Made by a program: the position numbers and the translations under genes. A model generated the notes under the pieces. The model was not told where the DNA came from. It saw only the letters and a list, made by a program, of their open reading frames with translations, and did no database searches. DNA of 64,000 nucleotides from an uncultured Clostridium sp. (GTDB lineage Bacteria > Bacillota > Clostridia > Lachnospirales > Lachnospiraceae): positions 25,465 to 89,464 of the forward strand of contig URFM01000008.1 of the NCBI GenBank assembly GCA_900547035.1, read 5' to 3'. This document shows, one piece after another, positions 43,350-53,482 of this stretch (the stretch's first letter is position 1; each line of letters starts with the position of its first letter).

Positions 43350-45047
43350 TTACGGCAGACTATCCGCTACGCACAAAGCCCCATACCCCACCTGAGGATT
43401 TGGAAAGGCGTCAAAGCCCGGGAGCTGCCTGGCCCCACGGCGCAGGTAGGCCTTTACTTTTTCTCCGTAAAGGTATGGGTCGTTTCCCTGGAGAATCCCC
43501 CACTCCATCATAAGGGCCCCACTCCCGGTGACAAATGGGGCCGCGAATGAGGTTCCGGTCACCGCCTCATACCCGCCGCCCGCCCGGGCCGTCACAATGT
43601 CCACCCCCGGCGCCGCCAAATCCGGCTTGTTCCCGCCTGGCTGGGCAGGAAGGCCTCTGCCGGAAAATGCCGCGTAGGACTGATAGGAATCATTGTAAGC
43701 GCCCACGGAAATCACCCCCCGAGCAGTAGAGGGGATGGTGAGGGTTCCATCGGGGGTAGAGGCCAGAAAGCGGGTAGCCGGATTTAAAGCCGTCTGAGAG
43801 GGGAGCCACATCTGATATTCCCCCGTTACCAGACGCCCGGGAATCAGACGGATCGTCCAGATTCCGCTGTCCACATAGTTCTCCTCCGGCTGGAACAAAA
43901 AATAGATTTCCTGTGCCGGACTGTAAGGCTTGGGCTCCCCATAATAGAGAAGGACCCTTGTTTTGCCGTAGCGAAAGGTCTGCAACCCCAGACGGCGGCT
44001 GACCGGTCCGCTTTCCTGCCCGGAGGGTGTAACCAGCACAATGTCAAATTCATCGGTGTAGGACTTCCACAGCTGAATACTGAATTCCGTCTCGTACTCC
44101 GTCACGGACAATTCCACCCGTTTCTCTCTTCCTTCTTCCAGACGTCCGGAAACATGGCCGCCTGCCGTCCCCTCGTTTCCGGTGCCGACGCAGATCACCA
44201 TCCTCCCATTGTTAGCCGCGGTATCCAGGAAGGTTTCCAGAAGACTGGTGCCGTCATGGGAGCCATAGGTATTGCCAAAGCTTAGGTTGACCGCAACAGG
44301 CATGGAAAGCTCCCCCGCCGTTCGGACCACATAGTCCACGGCCTCCATCAGCTGGGTAGTTCTGGGAAAATTTCCGGGACTAGCAGCTCCCAGGCGCACC
44401 ACAAGAAGAGGACTCTCCCAGGCAACGCCCCGGTAAAGTCCTCCGCTCTCTCTTCCGTTTCCCGCCGCAATTCCCGCAACCGCCGTGCCGTGTCCGCTAA
44501 GGTCAACAGACGGCACCAGCTGCAGAGCTTCCTGTCTGGTCCCGGCCGTCAGCGCCTCGTTAATCTGCTCCTGGCTGTAAATCCCCTTTTCCTGGTCCCA
44601 CAACTCCAAAATCCGGGTAGTACCGTCCTCATTCCGGAAATCCTGGTGAAAATAGTCGATGCCGGAATCAATCACCGCCACCAGCACCCCAGCTCCCGTG
44701 AGCCCGAGGCCTCCGGACTGGACCTGACTTAGGCAGGAGGCGCTCCGGCCCATGTTCACGGCAAAATAAAGGAGCTTTGGTTTTTCCATATATAAAATCT
44801 GAGGAAGTCTCGTAATCTCATCCACCAGACCCTCGGGAGCTTTCAGAACAGCGTAGCCGCCCAGCAGTTCCTTTACCTGAACTCCCATTTCCTTTAAGGG
44901 CGTCAGGTCGCCGCTGTAGCGCACAATCAGCTCCCAGGTCCGCTCCTCAAAATCGTAACCGGTTCCCAGAGCCGCCGATTCCATCCGCTCCCTTGGGGTA
45001 GCATCCAGGGCCATATTCAGCAGATTTTCCCGTTTCTGGCTGTCCAT
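43350..45047 (-). CDS. S8 subtilisin-like peptidase, Csp-type
   Basis: The 565-residue protein has no signal peptide. It carries a complete catalytic triad: Asp127 in VIDSGID, His186 in SGHGTAVAG and Ser500 in GTSFAAPFVTG. A large insert between His and Ser (about 300-430) and an N-terminal prodomain-like region (1-95) resemble the Csp proteases that act on spore-germination signals in Clostridia. No spore genes lie next to it, so a germination role is only inferred. AAGGAG precedes the start. Confidence 0.88.
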   Translation of the reverse strand: MDSQKRENLLNMALDATPRERMESAALGTGYDFEERTWELIVRYSGDLTPLKEMGVQVKELLGGYAVLKAPEGLVDEITRLPQILYMEKPKLLYFAVNMGRSASCLSQVQSGGLGLTGAGVLVAVIDSGIDYFHQDFRNEDGTTRILELWDQEKGIYSQEQINEALTAGTRQEALQLVPSVDLSGHGTAVAGIAAGNGRESGGLYRGVAWESPLLVVRLGAASPGNFPRTTQLMEAVDYVVRTAGELSMPVAVNLSFGNTYGSHDGTSLLETFLDTAANNGRMVICVGTGNEGTAGGHVSGRLEEGREKRVELSVTEYETEFSIQLWKSYTDEFDIVLVTPSGQESGPVSRRLGLQTFRYGKTRVLLYYGEPKPYSPAQEIYFLFQPEENYVDSGIWTIRLIPGRLVTGEYQMWLPSQTALNPATRFLASTPDGTLTIPSTARGVISVGAYNDSYQSYAAFSGRGLPAQPGGNKPDLAAPGVDIVTARAGGGYEAVTGTSFAAPFVTGSGALMMEWGILQGNDPYLYGEKVKAYLRRGARQLPGFDAFPNPQVGYGALCVADSLP

Positions 45048-45104
45048 TGAGGTCTCCTTTTGAAAGAAAGGTTCCTTACTCTATGATATGTTTCTTCCGC
45101 ATCC

Positions 45105-45392
45105 TTATGATTTTCTCTTGGGATTTTTAGGAAACCATCCCCGCTCCACCCGTTTTTCCTGCTCCTTTAGCTCCAGGATGCTCCAGAGGCAGCTGCAGCC
45201 GATGACTCCCATCACCGCGGAAACCAGCACCTGAGCCACCGCCAGGCTGGCCGCCAGAAATAAAAGTCCGGCCAGCAGAAAAACCGGCCAGCAGCGAGAG
45301 GAAAAATAATACTCCGCCCGTATCACAATGGGGTGGAACACCCCGATTACCAGAAAACAGACTGCCGCAATCATAACGCCGTGATAATTCAT
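45105..45392 (-). CDS. DUF4491 family small membrane protein
   Basis: The 95-residue protein has three membrane helices and the family's hallmark sequence: IGVFHPIVIRAEYYF, CSCLWSILELKEQEKRVE and the final GWFPKNPKR. The function is unknown. Its start overlaps the CdaR stop by four bases (ATGA), so the two genes are translated together. Confidence 0.9.
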   Translation of the reverse strand: MNYHGVMIAAVCFLVIGVFHPIVIRAEYYFSSRCWPVFLLAGLLFLAASLAVAQVLVSAVMGVIGCSCLWSILELKEQEKRVERGWFPKNPKRKS

Positions 45393-46495
45393 CGATTTTT
45401 CCTATCCTCCTCATTTTCCATCAGTTTCAGGGACATATAGAGAACCGCCGCCTGCCGGAAAGACCTGGGATTGTAGCCGCAGAGCCGCCCAATCCGGTTC
45501 AGCTTGTATTGAAGACTATTTTTATGAAGGAATAGCCGGCTGCTGGTATTCTGCAGGGACATATCTTCCTGAAAATAGACCTTAAGAAGCTCCAGATCCT
45601 CCGGCGCCAGCTCCCCAATGGTTTTCTCCAGAAAAGCTTCCCTGGTTTCCCGGCGGATTTCTCCCAAAAGCAGCTCCAAATCCAGTCTTTCAAAGTCTGC
45701 CACCGCTCTTAAGGCTCCCGCGCTTTCCGCCGCCAGTCTGGCCTGCTGGTAGGAAATGTTTTGACTCCAAAATGGAGCGGCTTTTCCCAGTCCCATCCGC
45801 ACCGTTCCCTTCAGATCAATGGCCAGATTCTGAAAAACAGACCGGTTTCTTATCCATCCATTTTCCGAAAGGATTAAAATATACTCCTCCGGATAGCAGA
45901 ATGTGTGAAATTCTGTGCCTGTCTGCTCCAGAACCTTCAGGATTTTCTGCTCCGTCTGCTCGCTGATTCCAAAATTCTCCCTGCTCGCCAGGCTCAGCAC
46001 AAGCGTCCGGTAAAGAGTATTTCGGCCAATATGAAATTGCTCCGCGGCGTAGGCCTTGTACTCCTTGGTCCGTTCCTGGGAAAAGACAGCGGAGCGTACC
46101 AGATAATCCAGATCTGCCTGCCGTCTGCTGCCCCGAAGATAATAAAGCTCCCGCTCCCTGAGAATCAAATCCGTAATCCGTACCGCCAGGCGGCCGAATC
46201 TCCTCACTTCTTCCGGCTCCCCGCTGATGCCCACCACTGCTACCGGTCTGCCCTGATGGCAAACGGGAATGTTCACTCCTTTTCGGGCTCCCGGGAACTG
46301 GCCGTCCTGGAATACCTCCAAAGTCTCATTTCTCTGTGCCGCCAGACGGCCCCCTTCGTGAAAATCTCCCACCCGTTTCTGATTAGTGCTGGCAATAATC
46401 CTACCCTTCCCCTCAATAAAATTCACATCGCAGCCACATACCTCTTTCACCGTTTCTACAATCTTCTGCGCCGTAGCCTTGCTGATCTTCTCCAT
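45389..46495 (-). CDS. cdaR: CdaR-family sugar-diacid/glycerate regulator
   Basis: The 368-residue protein has an N-terminal sugar-diacid recognition domain (SKATAQKIVETVKEVCGCDVNFI...GRIIAS, about 1-130) and a C-terminal PucR-type helix-turn-helix with LFLHKNSLQYKLNRIGRLCGYNPR. CdaR proteins activate genes for glucarate, galactarate and glycerate use. It is divergent from glycerate kinase, the expected target. GTAGGAGG precedes the start. Confidence 0.92.
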   Translation of the reverse strand: MEKISKATAQKIVETVKEVCGCDVNFIEGKGRIIASTNQKRVGDFHEGGRLAAQRNETLEVFQDGQFPGARKGVNIPVCHQGRPVAVVGISGEPEEVRRFGRLAVRITDLILRERELYYLRGSRRQADLDYLVRSAVFSQERTKEYKAYAAEQFHIGRNTLYRTLVLSLASRENFGISEQTEQKILKVLEQTGTEFHTFCYPEEYILILSENGWIRNRSVFQNLAIDLKGTVRMGLGKAAPFWSQNISYQQARLAAESAGALRAVADFERLDLELLLGEIRRETREAFLEKTIGELAPEDLELLKVYFQEDMSLQNTSSRLFLHKNSLQYKLNRIGRLCGYNPRSFRQAAVLYMSLKLMENEEDRKNR

Positions 46496-46530
46496 CCCCT
46501 TCCCTCCTACAATATAAGTTTATGGTCTTT

Positions 46531-46581
46531 ATAACATATATTTTGTCTATTTTCAACATTTTTTTATTTTGTATAACATAT
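46531..46581. promoter_or_regulatory. Paired TATAACATAT sites in the cdaR-garK intergenic region
   Basis: TATAACATAT occurs at 46531-46540 and 46572-46581 in the same orientation, 41 bases apart or about four helical turns. The second copy overlaps the -35 of the glycerate kinase promoter. Likely CdaR binding sites. Confidence 0.6.
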
Positions 46582-46596
46582 CTGAAACCATACAAT
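46569..46596 (+). promoter_or_regulatory. Promoter of glycerate kinase
   Basis: TTGTAT and TACAAT with a 16-base spacer; a second TACAAT lies at 46601-46606. The weak -35 is consistent with activator dependence. Confidence 0.5.
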
Positions 46597-46647
46597 CTGC
46601 TACAATAAAGTTAACCATTTATGTATTGAAGGAGAAGGAGGAACAAC

Positions 46648-49138
<2,491 letters not shown>

Positions 49139-49151
49139 TTAGCCGTATTTG

Positions 49152-49181
49152 GTTAGCTGTGCTAAGTTAGCTTTATCTAAC
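49152..49181. promoter_or_regulatory. GTTAG/CTAAC operator sites before enolase
   Basis: GTTAG-CTTTAT-CTAAC (49166-49181) is a 16-bp inverted repeat with a 6-base centre. Just upstream, GTTAG-N5-CTAAG (49152-49166) is an imperfect second copy. The first site matches one before pflB base for base over all 16 positions. Confidence 0.75.
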
Positions 49182-49222
49182 TATCTGCATCCTATCAGAA
49201 GGATACCCAAAATGCAATGTGA

Positions 49223-49921
49223 TTATTTATCAATAGGCTCCCGGCTCTTCCGCTTTTCCCGAATCCGGTTCCGGTTGTACACCAGATGAAGGGTCATGGC
49301 ATCTTCCGCCCCTACCCCGTCCCTCGCTTTCACCGCCTCCACAATGGCTCGGTGGCTCTCCAGGGTCTCGTTCATCAGCTCATTGCTGGTCATATCGATA
49401 AACATGTCGATGGCCTTGGAAATAATAGGAATCAGATGGGGAAATACCAGGTTGCCGCTGAGTTCCCCCAGCTTCGCGTGAAAGGCGTTATCCGCCTTGT
49501 TGTGGGGCTGGCCGCTGCGGTAGAGCCGTTCCACCTCGTCCGCTAGCTCTTCCAGCTTTTTTGCCTGCTCCTGATTCGCTCTCTGGGCCGCCCGGGCCGC
49601 GATTCGGGGCTCCACCAGAAGGCGAAACTCCATCAAATCCTCCACCAGCCGCTCCTTATCCCGGATAAAGAAAAGGCCCAGCGGGTCTTCGGAAATCCCC
49701 GTATTCTTGCTGACATAGATTCCGGAGCCGTGGCGCACCTCCAGAATATTTCTGGAGGACAGCATGCGCACCGCCTCCCGGGTGGTAGTGCGGCTCACGT
49801 CCAGGTATTTCATCAGTTCACTTTCGCTTGGCAGTCGGTCCCCCTCGGTCAGCCCCTGCTCAACGATATAATCTACAAGCTGGTCCGCCGTCCGCTGCAC
49901 CAGCGTTCTGTTGTCTTCCAT
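49223..49921 (-). CDS. GntR/FadR-family transcriptional regulator (FCD domain)
   Basis: The 232-residue protein has a winged helix with LPSESELMKYLDVSRTTTREAVRML and an FCD effector domain with FRLLVEPRIAARAA, DNAFHAKLGELSGN and SHRAIVEAVKARD, which includes the Asp/His metal ligands of FCD regulators. The start at 49921 follows GAGAGGAGAAG; an in-frame extension to 50077 is possible but consists of a basic, repeat-derived peptide. It is divergent from the IlvD/Edd gene and probably controls it. Confidence 0.9.
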   Translation of the reverse strand: MEDNRTLVQRTADQLVDYIVEQGLTEGDRLPSESELMKYLDVSRTTTREAVRMLSSRNILEVRHGSGIYVSKNTGISEDPLGLFFIRDKERLVEDLMEFRLLVEPRIAARAAQRANQEQAKKLEELADEVERLYRSGQPHNKADNAFHAKLGELSGNLVFPHLIPIISKAIDMFIDMTSNELMNETLESHRAIVEAVKARDGVGAEDAMTLHLVYNRNRIREKRKSREPIDK

Positions 49922-50016
49922 TTTCTTCTCCTCTCTTCCGGTATGCCGCGCAAATTCCCTTTTCTTCGGGTTTGCCGCGCAAATTTTCTTCTCCTCTTTT
50001 CCCGTTTTCCGCGCAG
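49921..50016 (-). repeat. Tandem repeats duplicating the ribosome binding site of the FadR-type gene
   Basis: Three units end in the same GCCGCGCA block: 49921-49956, 49957-49985 and 49984-50016 (plus-strand view). The first and third both hold TTTTCTTCTCCTCT, which is the ribosome binding site read on the minus strand. They are 63 bases apart, a multiple of three, so the frame upstream of the true start stays open and encodes two copies of TG(K/R)EEKK. Confidence 0.65.
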
Positions 50017-50256
50017 CACACACTGCGCCTTTTTGACGCAGTCTCCCTTTGATATCATTATATCGGATAACCGACATTTTTTCAAACTCATACTATCTAT
50101 TTTCCCATTTTTCTTCGATTTTTCAGGATTTTCTCAAAATATATTGCAGTTTTTTTCCGAAAGTGATACTATGAATTTAACAATATTAAATGATACAAGC
50201 ATCAAAAGGCCATGCGGGCTGTGATTGCACAGGCAAGCATGACTTTGGGACGCGTA

Positions 50257-50380
50257 CAAACACCGAAAAGCAGCCATTTTTCATAGAAAAATGAGCGGAT
50301 TTGAGGTGTTTGCAGGAGTGCGGGAGTGCGCCAGCATGGAGCAATCCGTGTATCATGGCGTCAAAACACCTTTTGACGCC
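50257..50380. other. Structured intergenic element before the IlvD/Edd gene
   Basis: The 500 bases between the FadR-type start (49921) and 50423 hold, besides the repeats above, nested inverted repeats: CAAACACC (50257-50264) with GGTGTTTG (50305-50312) enclosing CATTTTT/AAAAATG (50275-50281 with 50287-50293), then a perfect 10-bp hairpin GGCGTCAAAA-cacc-TTTTGACGCC (50357-50380). No riboswitch family was recognised. It could be a dispersed repeat or a regulatory RNA leader. The AT-rich stretch 50060-50200 probably carries promoters. Confidence 0.55.
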
Positions 50381-50422
50381 TTCATCACTAAACACTGAAA
50401 AATCAGAAAAAGGAGAACGTTT

Positions 50423-52138
50423 ATGATTAGTCAGGAAATCCGGAAAATCGCCCCCGAGCAGGACCCCCTTCGGATGGGCATGGGCTGGACCGTGGAGGAT
50501 TTGTCCAAGCCCCAGATTATGATTGAAAGCACCTTCGGCGACAGCCATCCGGGAAGCGCAGGCCTTCTGGAGCTGGTCAACCAGGCGGCGGAAGGGGTAC
50601 ATGAGGCCGGCGGAAAGGCGGCCCGGTATTTTACCACCGACATCTGCGACGGCATGGCCCAGGGCCACGACGGCATCAACTACTCTCTGGCCCACCGGGA
50701 CATGATTTGCAACATGATTGAAATCCACGCCGGAGCCACCCCCTTCGACGGCGGCGTCTTTATCGCCAGCTGCGACAAGGGCGTTCCCGCCCATCTGATG
50801 GGCATTGGCCGCACCAGTATGCCTTCCATCCTGGTCACCGGCGGCGTCATGGATGCCGGCCCCGACCTTTTGACCCTGGAGCAGATTGGCATGTACTCTG
50901 CCATGTGCCAGCGGGGAGAAATTTCCGAGGAGAAGCTGACTTATTACAAGCAGCACGCATGTCCCTCCTGCGGAGCCTGCTCCTTTATGGGAACCGCTTC
51001 CACCATGCAGATTATGGGGGAGGCCCTGGGGCTGATGATTCCCGGCTCCGCCCTGATGCCCGCTACCTGCCAGGACCTCCAGGACATGGCCCGCAAGGCC
51101 GGTCAGATGGCTGTGGAACTGGCCCGCAAGGGACTGAAAGCCAGGGATATCGTTACCTTAAAGTCCTTTGAAAACGCCATCATGGTCCATGCCGCTATTT
51201 CCGGCTCCACCAACTCCCTCATCCACATTCCGGCCATCGCCCACGAATTTGGAATCTCCATCGATTCCGAGCTCTTTGACCGGATGCACCGGGGGGCCCA
51301 CTATCTGCTGGATATCCGTCCCGCCGGAAAATGGCCGGCTCAGTATTTCTACTATGCAGGAGGCGTTCCCAGGGTGATGGAGGAAATCAAGTCCATGCTC
51401 CATATGGATGTGATGACCGTGACAGGAAAGACTCTGGGGGAAAACCTGGAAGATTTGAAGAAGAACGGCTTCTATGACAAGTGCGATGAATACTGCGCCA
51501 AGGTAGGCTTAAAGTGGCAGGATATCATCCGGCCCTTCGACCACGCCATCGGGACCAACGGCGCCATCGCCATCTTAAAGGGCAACCTGGCTCCTGAGGG
51601 CGCGGTCATCAAGCACACCGCCTGCCCCAAGGAAATGTTTGAGGCCACCCTGTCCGCCCGTCCCTTTGACAGCGAAGAGGAGGCCCTGGCTGCGGTGCTG
51701 CGCCACGACATCCATCCCGGCGAGGCCGTATTCATCCGCTACGAAGGGCCCAAGGGCAGCGGCATGCCGGAGATGTTCTACACCTCGGAAGCCATTTCCT
51801 CCGACAAGGAGCTGGGCAAAACCATCGCCTTGATTACGGACGGACGATTCTCCGGGGCTTCCACCGGACCTTCCATCGGGCATGTATCCCCCGAGGCGGC
51901 AGAAGGCGGCCCCATCGCCCTGGTGGAGGAAGGGGATTTAATCCACATCAGCATCCCGGACCGGAAACTGGAAATTGTCGGCGTCAAGGGCCAGCCCAGG
52001 ACGCCGGAAGAGATGGAGGAGATTTTGGCAGAACGGAAAAAGAACTGGAAGCCCAGACCCTCCAAGTATCAGTCCGGCGTACTGAAGCTGTTCTCCGAGC
52101 ACGCGGTATCGCCGATGAAGGGCGGGTATATGGAATAA
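50423..52138 (+). CDS. IlvD/Edd-family dehydratase (dihydroxy-acid or sugar-acid dehydratase)
   Basis: The 571-residue Fe-S dehydratase has TTDICDGMAQGHDGINYSLA, FIASCDKGVPAHLMG and HACPSCGACSFMGTASTMQ, giving the three cysteines used for the cluster, and the C-terminal LITDGRFSGAST and GHVSPEAAEGGPIALV. IlvD makes 2-oxo acids for branched amino acids, whereas Edd-like members act on gluconate or pentonates. A divergent FadR-type regulator and the lack of other ilv genes favour a sugar-acid substrate, but this is not proven. AAAAAGGAG precedes the start. Confidence 0.88.
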   Translation: MISQEIRKIAPEQDPLRMGMGWTVEDLSKPQIMIESTFGDSHPGSAGLLELVNQAAEGVHEAGGKAARYFTTDICDGMAQGHDGINYSLAHRDMICNMIEIHAGATPFDGGVFIASCDKGVPAHLMGIGRTSMPSILVTGGVMDAGPDLLTLEQIGMYSAMCQRGEISEEKLTYYKQHACPSCGACSFMGTASTMQIMGEALGLMIPGSALMPATCQDLQDMARKAGQMAVELARKGLKARDIVTLKSFENAIMVHAAISGSTNSLIHIPAIAHEFGISIDSELFDRMHRGAHYLLDIRPAGKWPAQYFYYAGGVPRVMEEIKSMLHMDVMTVTGKTLGENLEDLKKNGFYDKCDEYCAKVGLKWQDIIRPFDHAIGTNGAIAILKGNLAPEGAVIKHTACPKEMFEATLSARPFDSEEEALAAVLRHDIHPGEAVFIRYEGPKGSGMPEMFYTSEAISSDKELGKTIALITDGRFSGASTGPSIGHVSPEAAEGGPIALVEEGDLIHISIPDRKLEIVGVKGQPRTPEEMEEILAERKKNWKPRPSKYQSGVLKLFSEHAVSPMKGGYME

Positions 52139-52148
52139 AGAGCAAAAC

Positions 52149-52192
52149 AAGAGCCGGTCACTGCGGCAAATCCCTGCCCGCAACCGGCTCTT
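52149..52192 (+). terminator. Terminator after the IlvD/Edd gene
   Basis: AAGAGCCGGT and ACCGGCTCTT form a perfect 10-bp stem with an inner GC-rich arm, followed by TTGTATTTGTTTT on the plus strand. The minus-strand side can also serve the convergent DUF2325 gene. Confidence 0.78.
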
Positions 52193-52225
52193 TGTATTTG
52201 TTTTCCTGTTCTCTGCACGCTGTTT

Positions 52226-52510
52226 TTATCCCACGCACCGCTCCTCCAAAATCCCCGTCAGGGCGGCGCCGCTGCTGGTATGACAGCGGACAATATCCGT
52301 GCGGCTCTCGTCCACCTCGCCCAGGGCGCATTTAATCATTTTGTGGGAGACGGTATTGGTAAACAGGACCAGCAGGTCCGGCCTTCCAATCTGTTTGTCC
52401 ATGTCGGCGCTCATCTGGGTAAACACCTTTGCCTTGCATTTATAGCTCTTGCAGATTTTTTTGTACTGGCTGACCATCCGGTCATGTCCTCCGATAATCA
52501 CAACGCTCAT
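52226..52510 (-). CDS. DUF2325 family protein
   Basis: The 94-residue protein has the family's VVIIGGHDRM start, a Lys/Cys-rich helix (YKKICKSYKCKAKVF), DLLVLFTNTVSHKMIKCAL and the final VRCHTSSGAAL segment. DUF2325 proteins are small, Rossmann-like and of unknown function, common in anaerobes. Two GTTAG-N6-CTAAC-type sites lie within 90 bases of its start, so it may be part of the same regulon as pflB and enolase. Confidence 0.88.
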   Translation of the reverse strand: MSVVIIGGHDRMVSQYKKICKSYKCKAKVFTQMSADMDKQIGRPDLLVLFTNTVSHKMIKCALGEVDESRTDIVRCHTSSGAALTGILEERCVG

Positions 52511-52559
52511 AACGCCTTCCTCCTGAATCTCTATGTCTGAAAAATGATAACCGCTTTAA

Positions 52560-52597
52560 GTTAGTCTATGCTAACTCCATGGTTATACTATACTAAC
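52560..52597. promoter_or_regulatory. Two GTTAG/CTAAC operator sites before DUF2325
   Basis: GTTAG-TCTATG-CTAAC (52560-52575) and GTTAT-ACTATA-CTAAC (52582-52597), 22 bases apart, 50-87 bases upstream of the DUF2325 start. Confidence 0.75.
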
Positions 52598-52665
52598 TTT
52601 ATAGGAATTTGTCCAGAGCATCCTGCGATAATATTTCTCATTTACCCGTCAATCCGACCGGTTTT

Positions 52666-53457
52666 TCAGTCCTCCAGATACCCCCGATAATCCGCCGTAT
52701 TCAAAATCTCATTGGCCCGGAGCTCCTCCTGCTGATCCGGCGGCCTTACCCCGGAAAGGCCGTAGGGAATCCTCAGCTTTTCCCACTTAAAAATTCCAAG
52801 AGTGTGGTAGGGAAGGACTTCCACCCGTCGGACCGTTTTCAGGGAGTCGATGAACCGGGACATTTCCCTTAAATCCTCCTCCTGGTCCGTCCACCCCGGC
52901 ACCAGTACATGGCGAATCCACATTTTTTTGCCCTGGTCCGAGAGCCAGGAGGCCATCCGAAGGATATTCTCATTCCCCCAACCGGTCAGTTTCCGGTGAA
53001 TCCCACTGTCCATCTCCTTCAAATCCAGAAGGAACAAATCCGTCACCTGAATCAGCTCCTTCATTTTCCGGAAAAAGGGATTCTCCATGGTAAAGGGATT
53101 TCCCGCCGTGTCCAGGCAGGTGTGGATTCCTGCCTCCTTTGCCCGGGTAAAAAGGTCAATAACAAAATCCATCTGCAGCAGAGGCTCCCCTCCGCTGACG
53201 GTGATTCCTCCCCGCTTTCCCCAGTAGGAGCGGTAGCGCAGGGCGGCGCTCACCATCTGCTCCGCCGTGGCCGGCTCTCCCCCTTCCGTCGCCCAAGTCT
53301 CCGGGTTGTGACAGTATTTGCAGCGCATCCGACATCCCTGGAGGAAAATCACATACCGCACCCCGGGGCCGTCCACGGAGCCGAAGGTTTCCACCGAATG
53401 GATTCTCCCAACCGCCTGAGGGCGGCCCGACGGCCGCCCCTTTGCATCATTCTTCAT
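52666..53457 (-). CDS. pflA: Pyruvate formate-lyase activating enzyme (radical SAM)
   Basis: This enzyme installs the glycyl radical on PFL. The 263-residue protein has the radical-SAM cluster motif GCRMRCKYCHNPETW (CX3CX2C), VSGGEPLLQMDF and the SAM-binding region. The start at ATG 53457 gives GGGGAG at an 11-base spacing; a GTG four codons earlier (53469) sits directly on that site and is less likely. It follows pflB after 25 bases and is co-transcribed with it. Confidence 0.93.
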   Translation of the reverse strand: MKNDAKGRPSGRPQAVGRIHSVETFGSVDGPGVRYVIFLQGCRMRCKYCHNPETWATEGGEPATAEQMVSAALRYRSYWGKRGGITVSGGEPLLQMDFVIDLFTRAKEAGIHTCLDTAGNPFTMENPFFRKMKELIQVTDLFLLDLKEMDSGIHRKLTGWGNENILRMASWLSDQGKKMWIRHVLVPGWTDQEEDLREMSRFIDSLKTVRRVEVLPYHTLGIFKWEKLRIPYGLSGVRPPDQQEELRANEILNTADYRGYLED

Positions 53458-53482
53458 CGTTCCGTTCACTCCCCGCAGTTCC

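Noticed and set aside
50186..50430. Minus-strand peptide reading through the structured element
   Set aside because: The frame runs on into the antisense of the dehydratase gene and has no ribosome binding site; the hairpins explain the region better.
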